DNA from: Desulfovibrio sp. Huiquan2017
GTDB taxonomy: Bacteria; Desulfobacterota; Desulfovibrionia; Desulfovibrionales; Desulfovibrionaceae
Assembly (NCBI RefSeq): GCF_017351175.1
Contig: NZ_JAFMPN010000006.1
Span: 1 to 64,000 of the forward strand
Direction of reading: 5' to 3'
Length of the DNA stretch: 64,000 nt
Both the position numbers and the translations under genes were made by a program. How positions within the stretch are numbered: the stretch's first letter is position 1; the number at the start of each line of letters is the position of its first letter. The notes under the pieces are model-generated. The model was given only the letters and a program-made list of their open reading frames with translations. It was not told the DNA's origin and did no database searches. Of this stretch, positions 32,686-41,957 are shown piece by piece.

Positions 32686-33714
32686 ATGAAACTGATGAAA
32701 CTCACGCTGACCGCACTGTTTGCGGTCCTGATCGCATCCGCCGCCATGGCCATGGACACGCAGCCCGGCAAGGGCGTCACCGTCCAACCCGCACGCGCCA
32801 CCTGGAATACCGGCTTCTTCCAGGAGGCCCTGGTCCGCAAGGGCTTGGAGGAACTCGGGTATACCGTAAAGAGGCCCCGTGACCTAGCGAACCCCATCTT
32901 CTACAAGTCCGTGACGCTGGGCGACGTGGACTACTGGGTCAACGGCTGGTTCCCCATGCACGACGCCCAACTGCCCAAGAACTTCGACGAGAAGGCGCAA
33001 AAGATCGGCTTTGTGGCCAAGGCCGGTGGCATGCAGGGCTACCTGGTGTCCAAACGTGATGCAGACAAGTACAACATCAAGTCCCTGGACGACTTCAAGC
33101 GTCCCGAGGTCATAAAGGCCTTCGATTCCAACGGCGACGGCAAGGCCGACCTGACCGCCTGCCCTCCGGGCTGGGGCTGCGAAAAGGTCATCACCCACCA
33201 TATGAAGGTCTACGACCTGGGTGACTACATCAATCCGGTCAAGGCCTCCTACGAGGCGGGCATGGCCGCGGCATTGGGCGAATACAAGTCCGGCAAGCCG
33301 GCCTTCTTCTACACCTGGACGCCCAACTGGACCGTCTACAAGTTCAAGCCCGGCAAGGATGTGGTCTGGATCAATGTGCCTGAGATCAACCCCACCGAGT
33401 CCCAGGCCCCGAACGCCGATCGCATGACCGTGTCCGGCGTGGAAGGCGCGGTCTCCGACCCGCTCAAGGCCGGCTTCGTGGTCTCCGACATCCGCGCGGT
33501 GGCCAACAAGAAGTTCCTGGCGAAGAACCCGGCCGCGGCCAAGTTCCTCGAACTCTTCACCCTGCCCCTGGCCGACATCAGCGCCCAGAACACCCGCATG
33601 AACCAAGGCGAAAAGTCCGACAAGGCCATTGCCAAACATGCCGACGAATGGATCAAGAACAATCAGGACAAATGGAACGGGTGGCTCAAGGCGGCCCGCG
33701 AAGCCGCCAAATAG
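32686..33714 (+). CDS. proX: Glycine betaine-binding periplasmic protein (ProX/OpuAC)
   Basis: The 342-aa product has a Sec signal peptide (LTLTALFAVLIASAAMA) and an OpuAC domain (VQPARATWNTGFFQEALVRKGL; YWVNGWFPMHDAQLP; FYTWTPNWTVYKFKPGKDVVW). Aromatic residues for quaternary-ammonium binding are visible (Trp in DYWVNGW and TWTPNW). The ATG at 32686 has GAGGAGG upstream. A terminator follows 21 bp after the stop. Confidence 0.94.
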   Translation: MKLMKLTLTALFAVLIASAAMAMDTQPGKGVTVQPARATWNTGFFQEALVRKGLEELGYTVKRPRDLANPIFYKSVTLGDVDYWVNGWFPMHDAQLPKNFDEKAQKIGFVAKAGGMQGYLVSKRDADKYNIKSLDDFKRPEVIKAFDSNGDGKADLTACPPGWGCEKVITHHMKVYDLGDYINPVKASYEAGMAAALGEYKSGKPAFFYTWTPNWTVYKFKPGKDVVWINVPEINPTESQAPNADRMTVSGVEGAVSDPLKAGFVVSDIRAVANKKFLAKNPAAAKFLELFTLPLADISAQNTRMNQGEKSDKAIAKHADEWIKNNQDKWNGWLKAAREAAK

Positions 33715-33735
33715 CGAAGCGGCGAGAAAATTGCG

Positions 33736-33764
33736 GCGGCCCCTTCTTGGGGCCGCTTTTTTTT
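33736..33764 (+). terminator. Terminator of proVWX
   Basis: The stem GCGGCCCC/GGGGCCGC with a 5-base loop is followed by eight T residues. Confidence 0.93.
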
Positions 33765-33800
33765 GGGGACCGGCCCCTTCACAAAGAAAGGAAAAAGCAA

Positions 33801-33871
33801 TTGCTGGAAGCCGCTCCGCGGCGAGATTTAGATGATTCCGCCTGCGGCGGGCACGGACTCGCAATCCTGCA
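33801..33871. repeat. Dispersed intergenic repeat, copy A
   Basis: This stretch (GAAGCCGCTCCGCGGCGAGA, then GATTCCGCCTGCGGCGGGCA and GGACTCGC) closely matches 56866-56939. It lies between the proX terminator and the 3' end of an AAA+ regulator gene, in a 369-bp region that holds no gene. Confidence 0.7.
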
Positions 33872-33985
33872 GCCCCTTCTTCGCATCCAACCCGCTGCCG
33901 GGTTACCGGCCGTCAAAATGACGCTGTCGGGCAAGGATTCTCTCCGGCTCCCTGCGAAACGGCGAGGCAAGATTCAAGACGCGGC

Positions 33986-34027
33986 ACGAAGGCCGATGAA
34001 CGGGAAATCCCGTCCATCGGCCTTCGT
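33986..34027 (-). terminator. Long hairpin after the AAA+ regulator gene
   Basis: ACGAAGGCCGATG pairs with CATCGGCCTTCGT, and an inner ACGGG/CCCGT stem closes on AAAT. It lies 57 bp past the stop of the minus-strand gene. No T-run follows, so termination strength is uncertain. Confidence 0.6.
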
Positions 34028-34083
34028 GTTGTTCGCATGTATGCGGATCGAGACTCCAAAAGCGGCGGAGCCCAAAGGCATGG

Positions 34084-36639
34084 CTAGTCCCCGGTCAGTT
34101 CGTAGCGAGTGGAAGGCCCCTTGCCCTTTTTGACCAGAAGGCCGCGCTTGACAAGGTCCTGAAGGTCGTAAATGGCGGTCCGTGTGGGCAGATTACCGCC
34201 GACCAGGTCCTGGTATTGTTTGCGGGTAATAGTGCCCTGTCTGCGGATGACGTCCCAGGCTTCTTTCTGGCGGGAGTTGAAGCCCGCATCGGTTTCCACC
34301 GGGGCGGATTGCTGCGGAACGGGATAGGACGGGACAGGGTGCGACGGAGCGGTCGCCGAGGGAGTCCCGGAAGACGCAGAGTGCGGCTTGCCTGCATCCG
34401 GGGACGGCCCGGGCTGGGGCTGGGTGGGCCAGGTATAGAAGTCGCTTTCCAGACGAATTTCCTCGTGCTGAATGATGTCGGTTTCGGCCATGACCGCAGC
34501 GCGGGTAATGCAATTGACCAGTTCGCGGACGTTGCCGGGCCAATCGTGGGAGACGAGCTTGGCCAGGGCCCCCTTGCTCAGATCCAAATGTTCGCGTCCG
34601 GCCAGGGCCTCGGCCTGCTTGAGGTAGTAGACGGCCAAAAGCGGGATGTTCTCGCGATTTTCGCGCAGGGCCGGCGTGTTGATGGAGATGACCTTGAGCC
34701 GGTAGTAAAGATCCTCGCGGAAGGACTTGTCCTCGATGAGGGACGGAATGTCCACGTTGGTGGCGGCCAGGATGCGCACGTCCACGGCGACTTCGCGGTC
34801 GCTGCCCAGCGGCTTGATCTTGCGCGAGGCCAGGGCCCGGAGCAGGGATTGCTGGACCTTGGCGGAGGCGGACTGGATTTCATCCAGGAAAAGGATACCC
34901 CCGTCGGCCTCGACGAACGCGCCGTTGCGGTCTTCCTTGGCCTCGGAAAAGGCCCCCTTGACGTGGCCAAACAGGGCATCGAGAAGCAGGTTCTCGTCCA
35001 GGGCGCCGCAGTTGATGGAAATGAACGGCTTTTCCGCGCGGCTGGAATGGGCGTGGATGCCCTCGGCCACCAACTGTTTGCCGGTGCCGGTCTCGCCCGC
35101 GATGAGCACGTCCACATCCACCTGGGCGGCCTTGAGGATGTTGACTTTGAGATTGGCCGTGGCCGAGCCCACGCCGACGATCTCGGGAACGCGGCTCAGT
35201 TCGTTCTCCACCAGCAGTTCTCGCTCGCGGTCCAGGGAGGCGCGCTCACGCTTGTTCACGTTGAGAATGGCCTCGTCCTTGGCTTGTATCTCGACCACCT
35301 GCTGTTTGACCCGGCGGATGATGTTGTTGATGGATTCCTGAAGGACGGTGATGTCGTAGCCGTTGTACGGGAGATAAATCTCCTCCATTTCCTCCAACGA
35401 GTTCAAGGTATTCATGCACGCCGCCAACTCGCGGATAGGCTTGGTCAGGATACGCCCGAAGAGAAAGACGAGGACGGAGATGACCACGATGCCGCCGAGG
35501 GTCACAAAGAGCATGACGTCCATGTTCTTGTAGCCCGCGATGATCGGCAACTGGCTGCGATCCACGAAGATCACCCCGCCATAGACCGAAGGCGGTCCGG
35601 CCGGATCGGTCTTGAAATAGACCGGGGCATAGCTGAAGTAATGGAAATCCACGCCGGACTGTTTGGGATGCTCCTCCGCCACGCGAACCAACCCGTTTTC
35701 GCCCTTGTTCATGGCGGCCACGGCCTCCCAATAGCGGGAGTACCTTTCGTTGGGCCGGAAGGCGGCCTTGTTGCCAGGCTTGCCCAGCGAGCCGTCGAAT
35801 CCCTCACGGGCCAGGAAGGTGGTCAGATCATTGTGCTGCTTGTCGTAGTCTTCGGACTGAAAGAGCATCCAGCCGTCATGATTCAAGAAATAGCTAAAGC
35901 GCACTTCGTCGCTCCGAGGGTAGGCCCACAGGGGGGACTTGCGCGAATTGTACCACGAGAGGATATTGCGCAATGTAGTCGCCTCCACGGACAGGAAGAG
36001 CAGACCCGGAGGCTCGGTGCCGTTGCCGGGACAGGCGGTATAGAAGCGGACCACGTTGGCGGTCATGAAGCGGTTGGTGCTGCCTTCGGTGGGCATGGGG
36101 TAGGAGACGTCGAGGATGTCGGAAGCGACCACTCGACCGGGGGCAAGCGCCCCCAGGCGATCGAGTTCGGCAAAGGGGTTGGGCCGCACTCGATCCAGGG
36201 AGTCCGGGGCCACGGCCCGCACGTTTTCCCCCTGGCGGACCAGAACCACGGGTTCCCCGCCCGAGGCTGGAAGATAGCAGAGTTCGAGGTATGATCTGCC
36301 GCCCGCCTTGAGCAATCGCATGAATTCGTCGCGTAACCCGGCGGCGTCGGTGCGTCCTCCGGCGAAGAAAAGCAGATCCGTGCGGCAGCCATCCAGATAC
36401 TGCTCCATCTCGTGAGCCACGGCCATGGTGTTCTGGCGCACGGTGCGGCTGATCGCGATGTCGATGAATTCGTCCGAAACCCGGTAGGAGGCCCAGCCCG
36501 TGAACAGGAGGATACCCACAATGGACGGCATCAGGGCCAGGAGCAACTTGCCCCGCAGCCCAAGCCTGCGCACCAGGCCGGGCAGGTGGCGGCGCATCCA
36601 ATCCGACATACGGGAGCCCGCGGTGGTTGTCGATGCCAT
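34084..36639 (-). CDS. Membrane-bound AAA+ (sigma-54 activator-like) regulator with degenerate GAFTGA and winged-helix C-terminus
   Basis: The 851-aa product has a TM helix (about 30-50), a large periplasmic sensor (about 50-375), a second TM (about 378-400), HAMP and coiled-coil (about 400-480), and an AAA+ domain (487-730). Walker A is GETGTGKQ (516-523) and Walker B ILFLDEI. The GAFTGA loop that contacts sigma-54 reads GAFSEA (562-567). After a Pro/Ser-rich linker, the C-terminus is a winged-helix segment (TRKQYQDLVGGNLPTRTAIYDL) rather than a Fis helix-turn-helix. Such a protein may not activate sigma-54 in the usual way. It is divergent from an orphan Cache kinase. Confidence 0.88.
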   Translation of the reverse strand: MASTTTAGSRMSDWMRRHLPGLVRRLGLRGKLLLALMPSIVGILLFTGWASYRVSDEFIDIAISRTVRQNTMAVAHEMEQYLDGCRTDLLFFAGGRTDAAGLRDEFMRLLKAGGRSYLELCYLPASGGEPVVLVRQGENVRAVAPDSLDRVRPNPFAELDRLGALAPGRVVASDILDVSYPMPTEGSTNRFMTANVVRFYTACPGNGTEPPGLLFLSVEATTLRNILSWYNSRKSPLWAYPRSDEVRFSYFLNHDGWMLFQSEDYDKQHNDLTTFLAREGFDGSLGKPGNKAAFRPNERYSRYWEAVAAMNKGENGLVRVAEEHPKQSGVDFHYFSYAPVYFKTDPAGPPSVYGGVIFVDRSQLPIIAGYKNMDVMLFVTLGGIVVISVLVFLFGRILTKPIRELAACMNTLNSLEEMEEIYLPYNGYDITVLQESINNIIRRVKQQVVEIQAKDEAILNVNKRERASLDRERELLVENELSRVPEIVGVGSATANLKVNILKAAQVDVDVLIAGETGTGKQLVAEGIHAHSSRAEKPFISINCGALDENLLLDALFGHVKGAFSEAKEDRNGAFVEADGGILFLDEIQSASAKVQQSLLRALASRKIKPLGSDREVAVDVRILAATNVDIPSLIEDKSFREDLYYRLKVISINTPALRENRENIPLLAVYYLKQAEALAGREHLDLSKGALAKLVSHDWPGNVRELVNCITRAAVMAETDIIQHEEIRLESDFYTWPTQPQPGPSPDAGKPHSASSGTPSATAPSHPVPSYPVPQQSAPVETDAGFNSRQKEAWDVIRRQGTITRKQYQDLVGGNLPTRTAIYDLQDLVKRGLLVKKGKGPSTRYELTGD

Positions 36640-36869
36640 GAAATCCCCCCTTCACTCGGTTGCGGCGGCCGAAAAAACACGTTCCGCCTTGTACGTTTTT
36701 TGCCGTTATGCCGCTCCCGACCACTTTGTCAAATCCTTTTCGGCACGATGGTTGCTAAATACACCTCGTCGTTATGACGCAACACAATAATTTTGCGCGA
36801 TTTTTTAACCATTTGTAATAAATATAATTTTATCAAAACATCTTGCAAAAAAATCAGGCAGACAAAATC
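36640..36869. other. AT-rich divergent region, no gene
   Basis: This 230-bp region separates the AAA+ regulator and the Cache kinase. It is AT-rich near the kinase. I see no GG-N10-GC promoter and no clear palindrome. Confidence 0.5.
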
Positions 36870-38546
36870 ATGGCCAAGCAGAAACCTCTTTGCGGGATAC
36901 ACAGATTGCTTTTCATCTCCATGATCGTCATCCCGGCGATCCCCCTGCTCATCTCGGCAGCCATCGGGTTCTACTCCTTTGCCGGAGAGTCCAGGCGCTT
37001 TGCCGTCTCCTCCATCCGCCAGGCCGCCGTGGACCGGACCATGCTCATCGACGAATTTCTTCATGAGCGGCGCAGCGACCTGGAATCGTTCCTGGCCCTG
37101 CTCCCCGAGGATGCCCTGAGCGGGCCCCGGGCGCAGGAGGAAGTCGAGGCGTGGCTACGCACCGGCGGACAGGTTTTCCAAGACATGGGCCTGATCGACC
37201 CGCAAGGGCGGCACGCAGCCTATTCCGGCCCCTTCGGCCTGTCCGGCAAGAATTACAGCGGCGCAGACTGGTACAAGGAAACCCTGGAGAATGGCTATTA
37301 CATCAGCGACGTTTTTCTCGGCTACCGCAAGGTGCCTCACTTCGTCGTGGCTGTGGCCAGGCGCATGCACGGCCAGGTCTGGATGCTCAGGGCCACCATC
37401 AACCCCACGGTCTTCGGCAACATGGTCAACGCGCCGGGCATCGGCAGCACCGGTGAGGCGTACATCCTCAACCGGGACGGAGTGTTTCAGACCAACCGCC
37501 GCTCGGGCGGCATCCTGCTCGAACACGACGACTATCCCTACCCGGCCCAGGCCGAAAATCTCATCTCCTTCACGGGCGCGGACGACGGCGAGGACTATCT
37601 GTTCGCCTCGGCCCGCCTCAACGACGGCAAGTGGCGGCTTGTTGTCCGCCAACAGAAGGAGGAGGCCTTCCATGCCGTCGTCATGGCGGGCTACACGGTC
37701 ATCTTCGTGCTGCTCTGCGGTGGGGCGGTCATCGTCATTCTGGCCCTCGTGGTCAGCCGCAGGCTGTCCGAGACCCTGCACGGCCAGGCCGAGGCGGTCA
37801 GCAAACTGGAAGGTCAGTTGCTCCAGGCCGCCCGCCTGGCCGAACTGGGGGAAATGGCCGCAGGCTTCGCCCACGAGATCAACAACCCGCTACAGATCAT
37901 GAAAACCGATCTGGCCCTGTTGGACCTGACCCTCAAGGATGTGACCGACGAATGTTCCAACCGGGAGGCCTGCGACGAACTCAAGGAGATCGCCGACCAG
38001 TTCCAGATCCAGATCGGCCGCTGTGCGGCCATCACCCGCGAGATTCTGCGCTTCGGGCGACAGGATGCACCGCAGGTCCAGGACGTGGACCTGACCGACT
38101 TCCTGCCCAAGGTTGGGGCCATGGTTGAGAACAAGGCCCAGGTCAACGGCATCGGCGTGACCTGCGAGGTGGCTCCGGACATTCCGCATGTTCTGGCGGA
38201 CCCGGGCCAGTTGCAGCAAGTCATGATCAACCTGTTGAACAACGCCATCCACGCGGTGGTGGACCGTCACGGGGCCAAAGGCGGGCGCATCGACGTGAAC
38301 GCGCACGCCGACGACCGGGGCAACGCGGTGATCACCGTGGCCGACAACGGCTGCGGCATCAATCAGGAAAGCCTGTCCAAGATATTCATGCCCTTCTTCA
38401 CTACCAAAGCGCCCGGCCAGGGCACGGGGTTGGGCCTCTCCGTGTGCCATTCCATCATCGACTCCCTCGGGGGGGAGCTGACCGTGGCCAGCACCAAGGG
38501 CGAAGGCACAACCTTCACCGTTCGTATCCCCGGCAAGAGTGCGTAA
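36870..38546 (+). CDS. Membrane histidine kinase with dCache-type periplasmic sensor
   Basis: The 558-aa kinase has TM1 (about 15-37), a Cache sensor (YKETLENGYYISDVFLGYRKVPHF) and TM2 (about 270-292). HisKA (FAHEINNPLQIMKTDL) and HATPase (INLLNNAIHAV, DNGCGINQESL, GTGLGLSVCH) follow. It is clearly related to the kinase at 49090-50766 (YISDVFMGFRNFPHF). No receiver is adjacent, so its partner is probably one of the lone receivers nearby. The ATG at 36870 is preferred over an upstream TTG. Its 3' end overlaps the converging gene by 32 bp. Confidence 0.9.
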   Translation: MAKQKPLCGIHRLLFISMIVIPAIPLLISAAIGFYSFAGESRRFAVSSIRQAAVDRTMLIDEFLHERRSDLESFLALLPEDALSGPRAQEEVEAWLRTGGQVFQDMGLIDPQGRHAAYSGPFGLSGKNYSGADWYKETLENGYYISDVFLGYRKVPHFVVAVARRMHGQVWMLRATINPTVFGNMVNAPGIGSTGEAYILNRDGVFQTNRRSGGILLEHDDYPYPAQAENLISFTGADDGEDYLFASARLNDGKWRLVVRQQKEEAFHAVVMAGYTVIFVLLCGGAVIVILALVVSRRLSETLHGQAEAVSKLEGQLLQAARLAELGEMAAGFAHEINNPLQIMKTDLALLDLTLKDVTDECSNREACDELKEIADQFQIQIGRCAAITREILRFGRQDAPQVQDVDLTDFLPKVGAMVENKAQVNGIGVTCEVAPDIPHVLADPGQLQQVMINLLNNAIHAVVDRHGAKGGRIDVNAHADDRGNAVITVADNGCGINQESLSKIFMPFFTTKAPGQGTGLGLSVCHSIIDSLGGELTVASTKGEGTTFTVRIPGKSA

Positions 38547-41500
38547 GACCGTCCTCCTCCCGGGACGGGACCCCATCGGGGGACGGGGCTTCGGACCCGT
38601 CCCCCGCCATTTTTCCCAGGGCCTCGGCGGCCATCTTGCCGATCTCGTCCAGATAGGCGGAGTAGCGGGTCAGATAGAAGGACAATCCCTTGGCGAAGTT
38701 GCGGCCCACCAGCCCGTTTACAAAGAGCATGGACACGGACTGTTCCTCGCGCAAGACCTGTTGCGAGGCCAGGAACACGGCCACTTCGTCTTCGGACATG
38801 GCCTCCAGGGCCTGGCGCAAGGCTTCGTGGGCGCGCGGCTTGTAAGCCATGATGTAGAGCATGTCCAAGGCGTTGGCGATGACCTCGGGCACATGGTTAA
38901 AATTCGACTCCCGAGAGAAGTCGATGAACTCGGCGGGCCGGTTGAGCATGCCGAGCATGTCCCGGGTGGGGAAGGCGATCTCCAGGCGCGAGTAGATTTC
39001 GAAGACCTGGTGCAACTTTTCGGTGTAATCCCAGCGGCGCATGGCGATGTTTCGCCTACGGTCCGCGAACCCCTCGATGACCCCGGCCACGCAATCCGAG
39101 GCGAGCTTGGAGATGACCGCCGCCCACAATTGCAGCACGGCCATGGGATCGACGGAACCGCCCAGGACCAGAAGCCCCTGGGCACCCCAGTTGAAGAGCA
39201 TGGCGATGGGAATGGACAGGACGCTGCGGAAGAAGTTGGCCGCTGCGGCTTCGCGGGGCAACCCCCGAATCACGTTGTGGCTGGAGATGTACACCCCGTT
39301 GGTCAGGGCCATGATGGAATAGAGCAACAGCGGATTGGTGGCCGTGGTCACCCCAAGTCCCTTGTCCAGAACGACGGACTTGCACAACCAGTCCAGCAGG
39401 GGCACGGAAAAACCGGTGTAGAGCAGGGAATCGGCAATACGCTCCCAGTCGATATAGTCGTTCCAGGCCAGGAAGGGCGAACGCCGCAACCCGCCTCCGC
39501 CGAGCACGGACTGGATGACGTTGCGCAGACCGGTGATGGAGAACCAGATGATCCCCCCAAAATAGGCCAGAATCCACCAGTCCTTGGTCAGATAGAAGGT
39601 CAGGAAGGCGGGGATGAACCCGGCCAGGACCTTGATCACGTTCTTGAGCACGGAATTCAACTGGTCGGGCGAGGGACGACGCTTGCAGGAATCAGCGGGC
39701 GCGAACAAAGACAGCCCATTGCCCTCCCGCCGTTTGCCGCCCAGGGCGACCACGTTGCCGCCCGCTTCGGTCACGGCGTAACCGTCCACGCGCCAGCGGC
39801 AGCACGTCCGGCAGACCAACCGTCGCAGGCCCGTGACCTGCGCGGCCATATGGATCATGCGGCCCCACAACCCCTTGCCCGGTTTGGGCATGACGTACTC
39901 GTTGGACCGTATCGTCGTGCCCTGCACCGGGATGCGGTCGGCGGCGCGCAGCCGGGCGGCCTCCCGTTGGCCCCGCAGGGGCAAGGTCTCAAGGACCGCG
40001 AAGCCCATGCCGTGGGTCCTGGTGGACCGTCCGGTGGACCCTGAGCCGATGCTCGTCCCCAGCGGCACACGCTTGTAGAATTCAAGAAGCCGGTCGAACC
40101 GCTCCAGAATGCCCTCCAGGGCGCGCAGCCGGTCCTCGGCCTCTTCGCCGTCCTTTGCGCGAACGGAGTCCATGCACCCCCGGATGAGTCGCTTGAGCTT
40201 GACCGCGTTTTGCTCGTTCAAGGCCTGCTGCAACTGGCTGAAGGGCATGCGCAGCCGGGTCTGGCCCGGCTCCAGGTGCTTGGTGTTGAAGACCTCAAGG
40301 TGGGAGATCCGCCCCTGGCACTGGAACAAGAGCTCCAGCGCGTCCTCCAATTCCAGGTCCGCCAGGATCAGGGTCAGGTGACTGGAATGGGCGGCCCTGC
40401 GCAGCCGGGAGGTCAATTCCGCCGGAGACAGGGAAAGCAGTGCGGGCAATCCTTCGGCGCGGGGCCTGTCCGGGTCCGGGATATCCCGGTTTTCCTCCGG
40501 AGAGAGGTAGCGGGCCACCATAGTGTCCACGTCCAAAGCGTCCAAAGACTCCACCTGCACGGCAATGGCCGCCTTGGCGTCGTAATCGGCCTGGTCGAAC
40601 CCCTTGCGCAGAGAGGCCACCCGCTCTTCGAAGAACGGCATGGCCTGGGCATGGATGTAGTTGCCCAGGTGCAGGATCGACGGCTGCTCCACGCCCGCCG
40701 CAACGGCCATTTCATCATAATCAACCGGCGGGAGCAGAACCCCGAATTCCTTTTGTATGGACTGGCGGTGGCGGGTGTTGAAGGCCTCGGTTACGGCCCG
40801 CACGTATTCGGATCGCGAACCGCGCACTTCCCGGCCCTGCTCCATGAGTTCGCGCACGGCGTCCACCCGGAACAACCCCTCTATGTCGCAATCGTCGCGG
40901 AGTCCGCCGGGGCACCAAACGATCTTGACGAACCGGCCCCGGTGCAACGCCCGGTACTCTATGCCGATGCGCACCTTGATGCCCAGAATGGCCGCCGAGG
41001 CGAGCAGTTCCCGAGCCACGGGCAGGTCCACACAATCGTAATAAACCACGGTCAGGTAGCGGATACCCTTGATCCAGGCGTCCATGACCAGATGAGTGGC
41101 GGACTTGCGCCCCTTGCTGTTGGCGTCGTGAACGCGATCGTCAAAAGTGATCTGGTTCCACTCCTCGGGCATCTCCAGGAGGTGATAGCGGCGCATCTGC
41201 TGGCGCAGGAAGCCGATCTTCCCGGCCGCGGCCCGGCGAAAGTCGTGCGCCAGGGCCAACTGGCGGCAGCGGTCCCCCTTGGCGCGAACCAATTCCTTGC
41301 CGATCTGGACCAGGACCCGCGCCCGGTTATTGCGCATGGCGCCCTTGGCCGCGGTCAAGGTCTCGTCCCGCAGGGCGATGAGCGCCTTGGTCCGGTCCGA
41401 GGCCTGTTCCGACTTCAGGGATTCAAGCAGATGCATGATGGCGTAGGCGATGCGCAATCCCCGGTCCGCCGCCAGCTCCTTGATGCCGTGCGGCTTCAGG

Positions 41501-41610
41501 TATGGCTCAAGCAGAGTCTTGAATTGCGTCTTGTCCACGCCGCGACTCAGAACATCTTCAACTATTTCAAGGAGTCTATAGTCGTTCTTATCATAGTAAA
41601 GCGAAGGCAT
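38515..41610 (-). CDS. Very large unknown membrane-associated protein (1031 aa)
   Basis: I do not recognise the family. The N-terminal 600 residues are soluble-looking, with helical and Rossmann-like segments (YLTVVYYDCVDLPVARELLASAAILGIKVRIGIE; LTLILADLELEDALELLFQC). A Cys-rich patch (CRTCCRWRVDGYAV) lies near residue 640. Several TM helices follow (FIPAFLTFYLTKDWWILAYF; LLYSIMALTNGVYISSHNV; FFRSVLSIPIAMLFNWGAQGLL), then a helical C-terminus of about 200 residues. The start at 41610 has an AGGGGGG site 10 bases upstream. It is divergent from the sigma-54-driven signalling operon and converges, with overlap, on the kinase at 36870. Confidence 0.8.
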   Translation of the reverse strand: MPSLYYDKNDYRLLEIVEDVLSRGVDKTQFKTLLEPYLKPHGIKELAADRGLRIAYAIMHLLESLKSEQASDRTKALIALRDETLTAAKGAMRNNRARVLVQIGKELVRAKGDRCRQLALAHDFRRAAAGKIGFLRQQMRRYHLLEMPEEWNQITFDDRVHDANSKGRKSATHLVMDAWIKGIRYLTVVYYDCVDLPVARELLASAAILGIKVRIGIEYRALHRGRFVKIVWCPGGLRDDCDIEGLFRVDAVRELMEQGREVRGSRSEYVRAVTEAFNTRHRQSIQKEFGVLLPPVDYDEMAVAAGVEQPSILHLGNYIHAQAMPFFEERVASLRKGFDQADYDAKAAIAVQVESLDALDVDTMVARYLSPEENRDIPDPDRPRAEGLPALLSLSPAELTSRLRRAAHSSHLTLILADLELEDALELLFQCQGRISHLEVFNTKHLEPGQTRLRMPFSQLQQALNEQNAVKLKRLIRGCMDSVRAKDGEEAEDRLRALEGILERFDRLLEFYKRVPLGTSIGSGSTGRSTRTHGMGFAVLETLPLRGQREAARLRAADRIPVQGTTIRSNEYVMPKPGKGLWGRMIHMAAQVTGLRRLVCRTCCRWRVDGYAVTEAGGNVVALGGKRREGNGLSLFAPADSCKRRPSPDQLNSVLKNVIKVLAGFIPAFLTFYLTKDWWILAYFGGIIWFSITGLRNVIQSVLGGGGLRRSPFLAWNDYIDWERIADSLLYTGFSVPLLDWLCKSVVLDKGLGVTTATNPLLLYSIMALTNGVYISSHNVIRGLPREAAAANFFRSVLSIPIAMLFNWGAQGLLVLGGSVDPMAVLQLWAAVISKLASDCVAGVIEGFADRRRNIAMRRWDYTEKLHQVFEIYSRLEIAFPTRDMLGMLNRPAEFIDFSRESNFNHVPEVIANALDMLYIMAYKPRAHEALRQALEAMSEDEVAVFLASQQVLREEQSVSMLFVNGLVGRNFAKGLSFYLTRYSAYLDEIGKMAAEALGKMAGDGSEAPSPDGVPSREEDGLTHSCRGYER

Positions 41611-41823
41611 GAATCCCATTCCCCCCTGTTTGCAACGGCCCATTTTGTCACATAATCGTAACATAGCCTAGCAGTATCCATGCCTCTCGTCATGTGGGAT
41701 GTACGGTGCTGATTCGATTTTTTCCAGCCATCCCTTGTGGCTGTAGGCTTCCTCTCCCCTCCTGAGAGGTTGCCGTTTCCTCCCCAGACACCTCCAATCT
41801 GGCCGTTTTTTGCGCGCAATACC

Positions 41824-41849
41824 ATCGTGCAAGCCAATCGTGCAAGCCA
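41824..41849. repeat. 13-bp direct repeat upstream of sigma-54 promoter
   Basis: ATCGTGCAAGCCA occurs twice in tandem (41824-41836 and 41837-41849). The repeats end about 40 bp before the -24 element and are candidate activator-binding half-sites. Confidence 0.6.
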
Positions 41850-41888
41850 ATTTGCGAAAATATATACTTAAATATAAACATGTTACGC

Positions 41889-41906
41889 TTGGCATGCGAG
41901 TTGCTT
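41889..41906 (+). promoter_or_regulatory. Sigma-54 promoter of the receiver/SLC13/kinase operon
   Basis: TTGGCATGCGAGTTGCTT fits TGGCAYG-N4-TTGC, with GG at 41891-41892 and GC at 41903-41904 (N10). The predicted start near 41916 gives a 42-nt leader to the first receiver gene. Confidence 0.85.
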
Positions 41907-41957
41907 AGTCCGGGCAGCAATTGCGGAATAACAACCGATCAACCCAACGGTGACATC

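Larger units (their letters stand above)
41611..41957. promoter_or_regulatory. Divergent control region of signalling operon
   Basis: This 347-bp region has no gene. It carries a sigma-54 promoter (41889-41906), a 13-bp direct repeat (41824-41849) and an AT-rich stretch between them. Confidence 0.7.
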
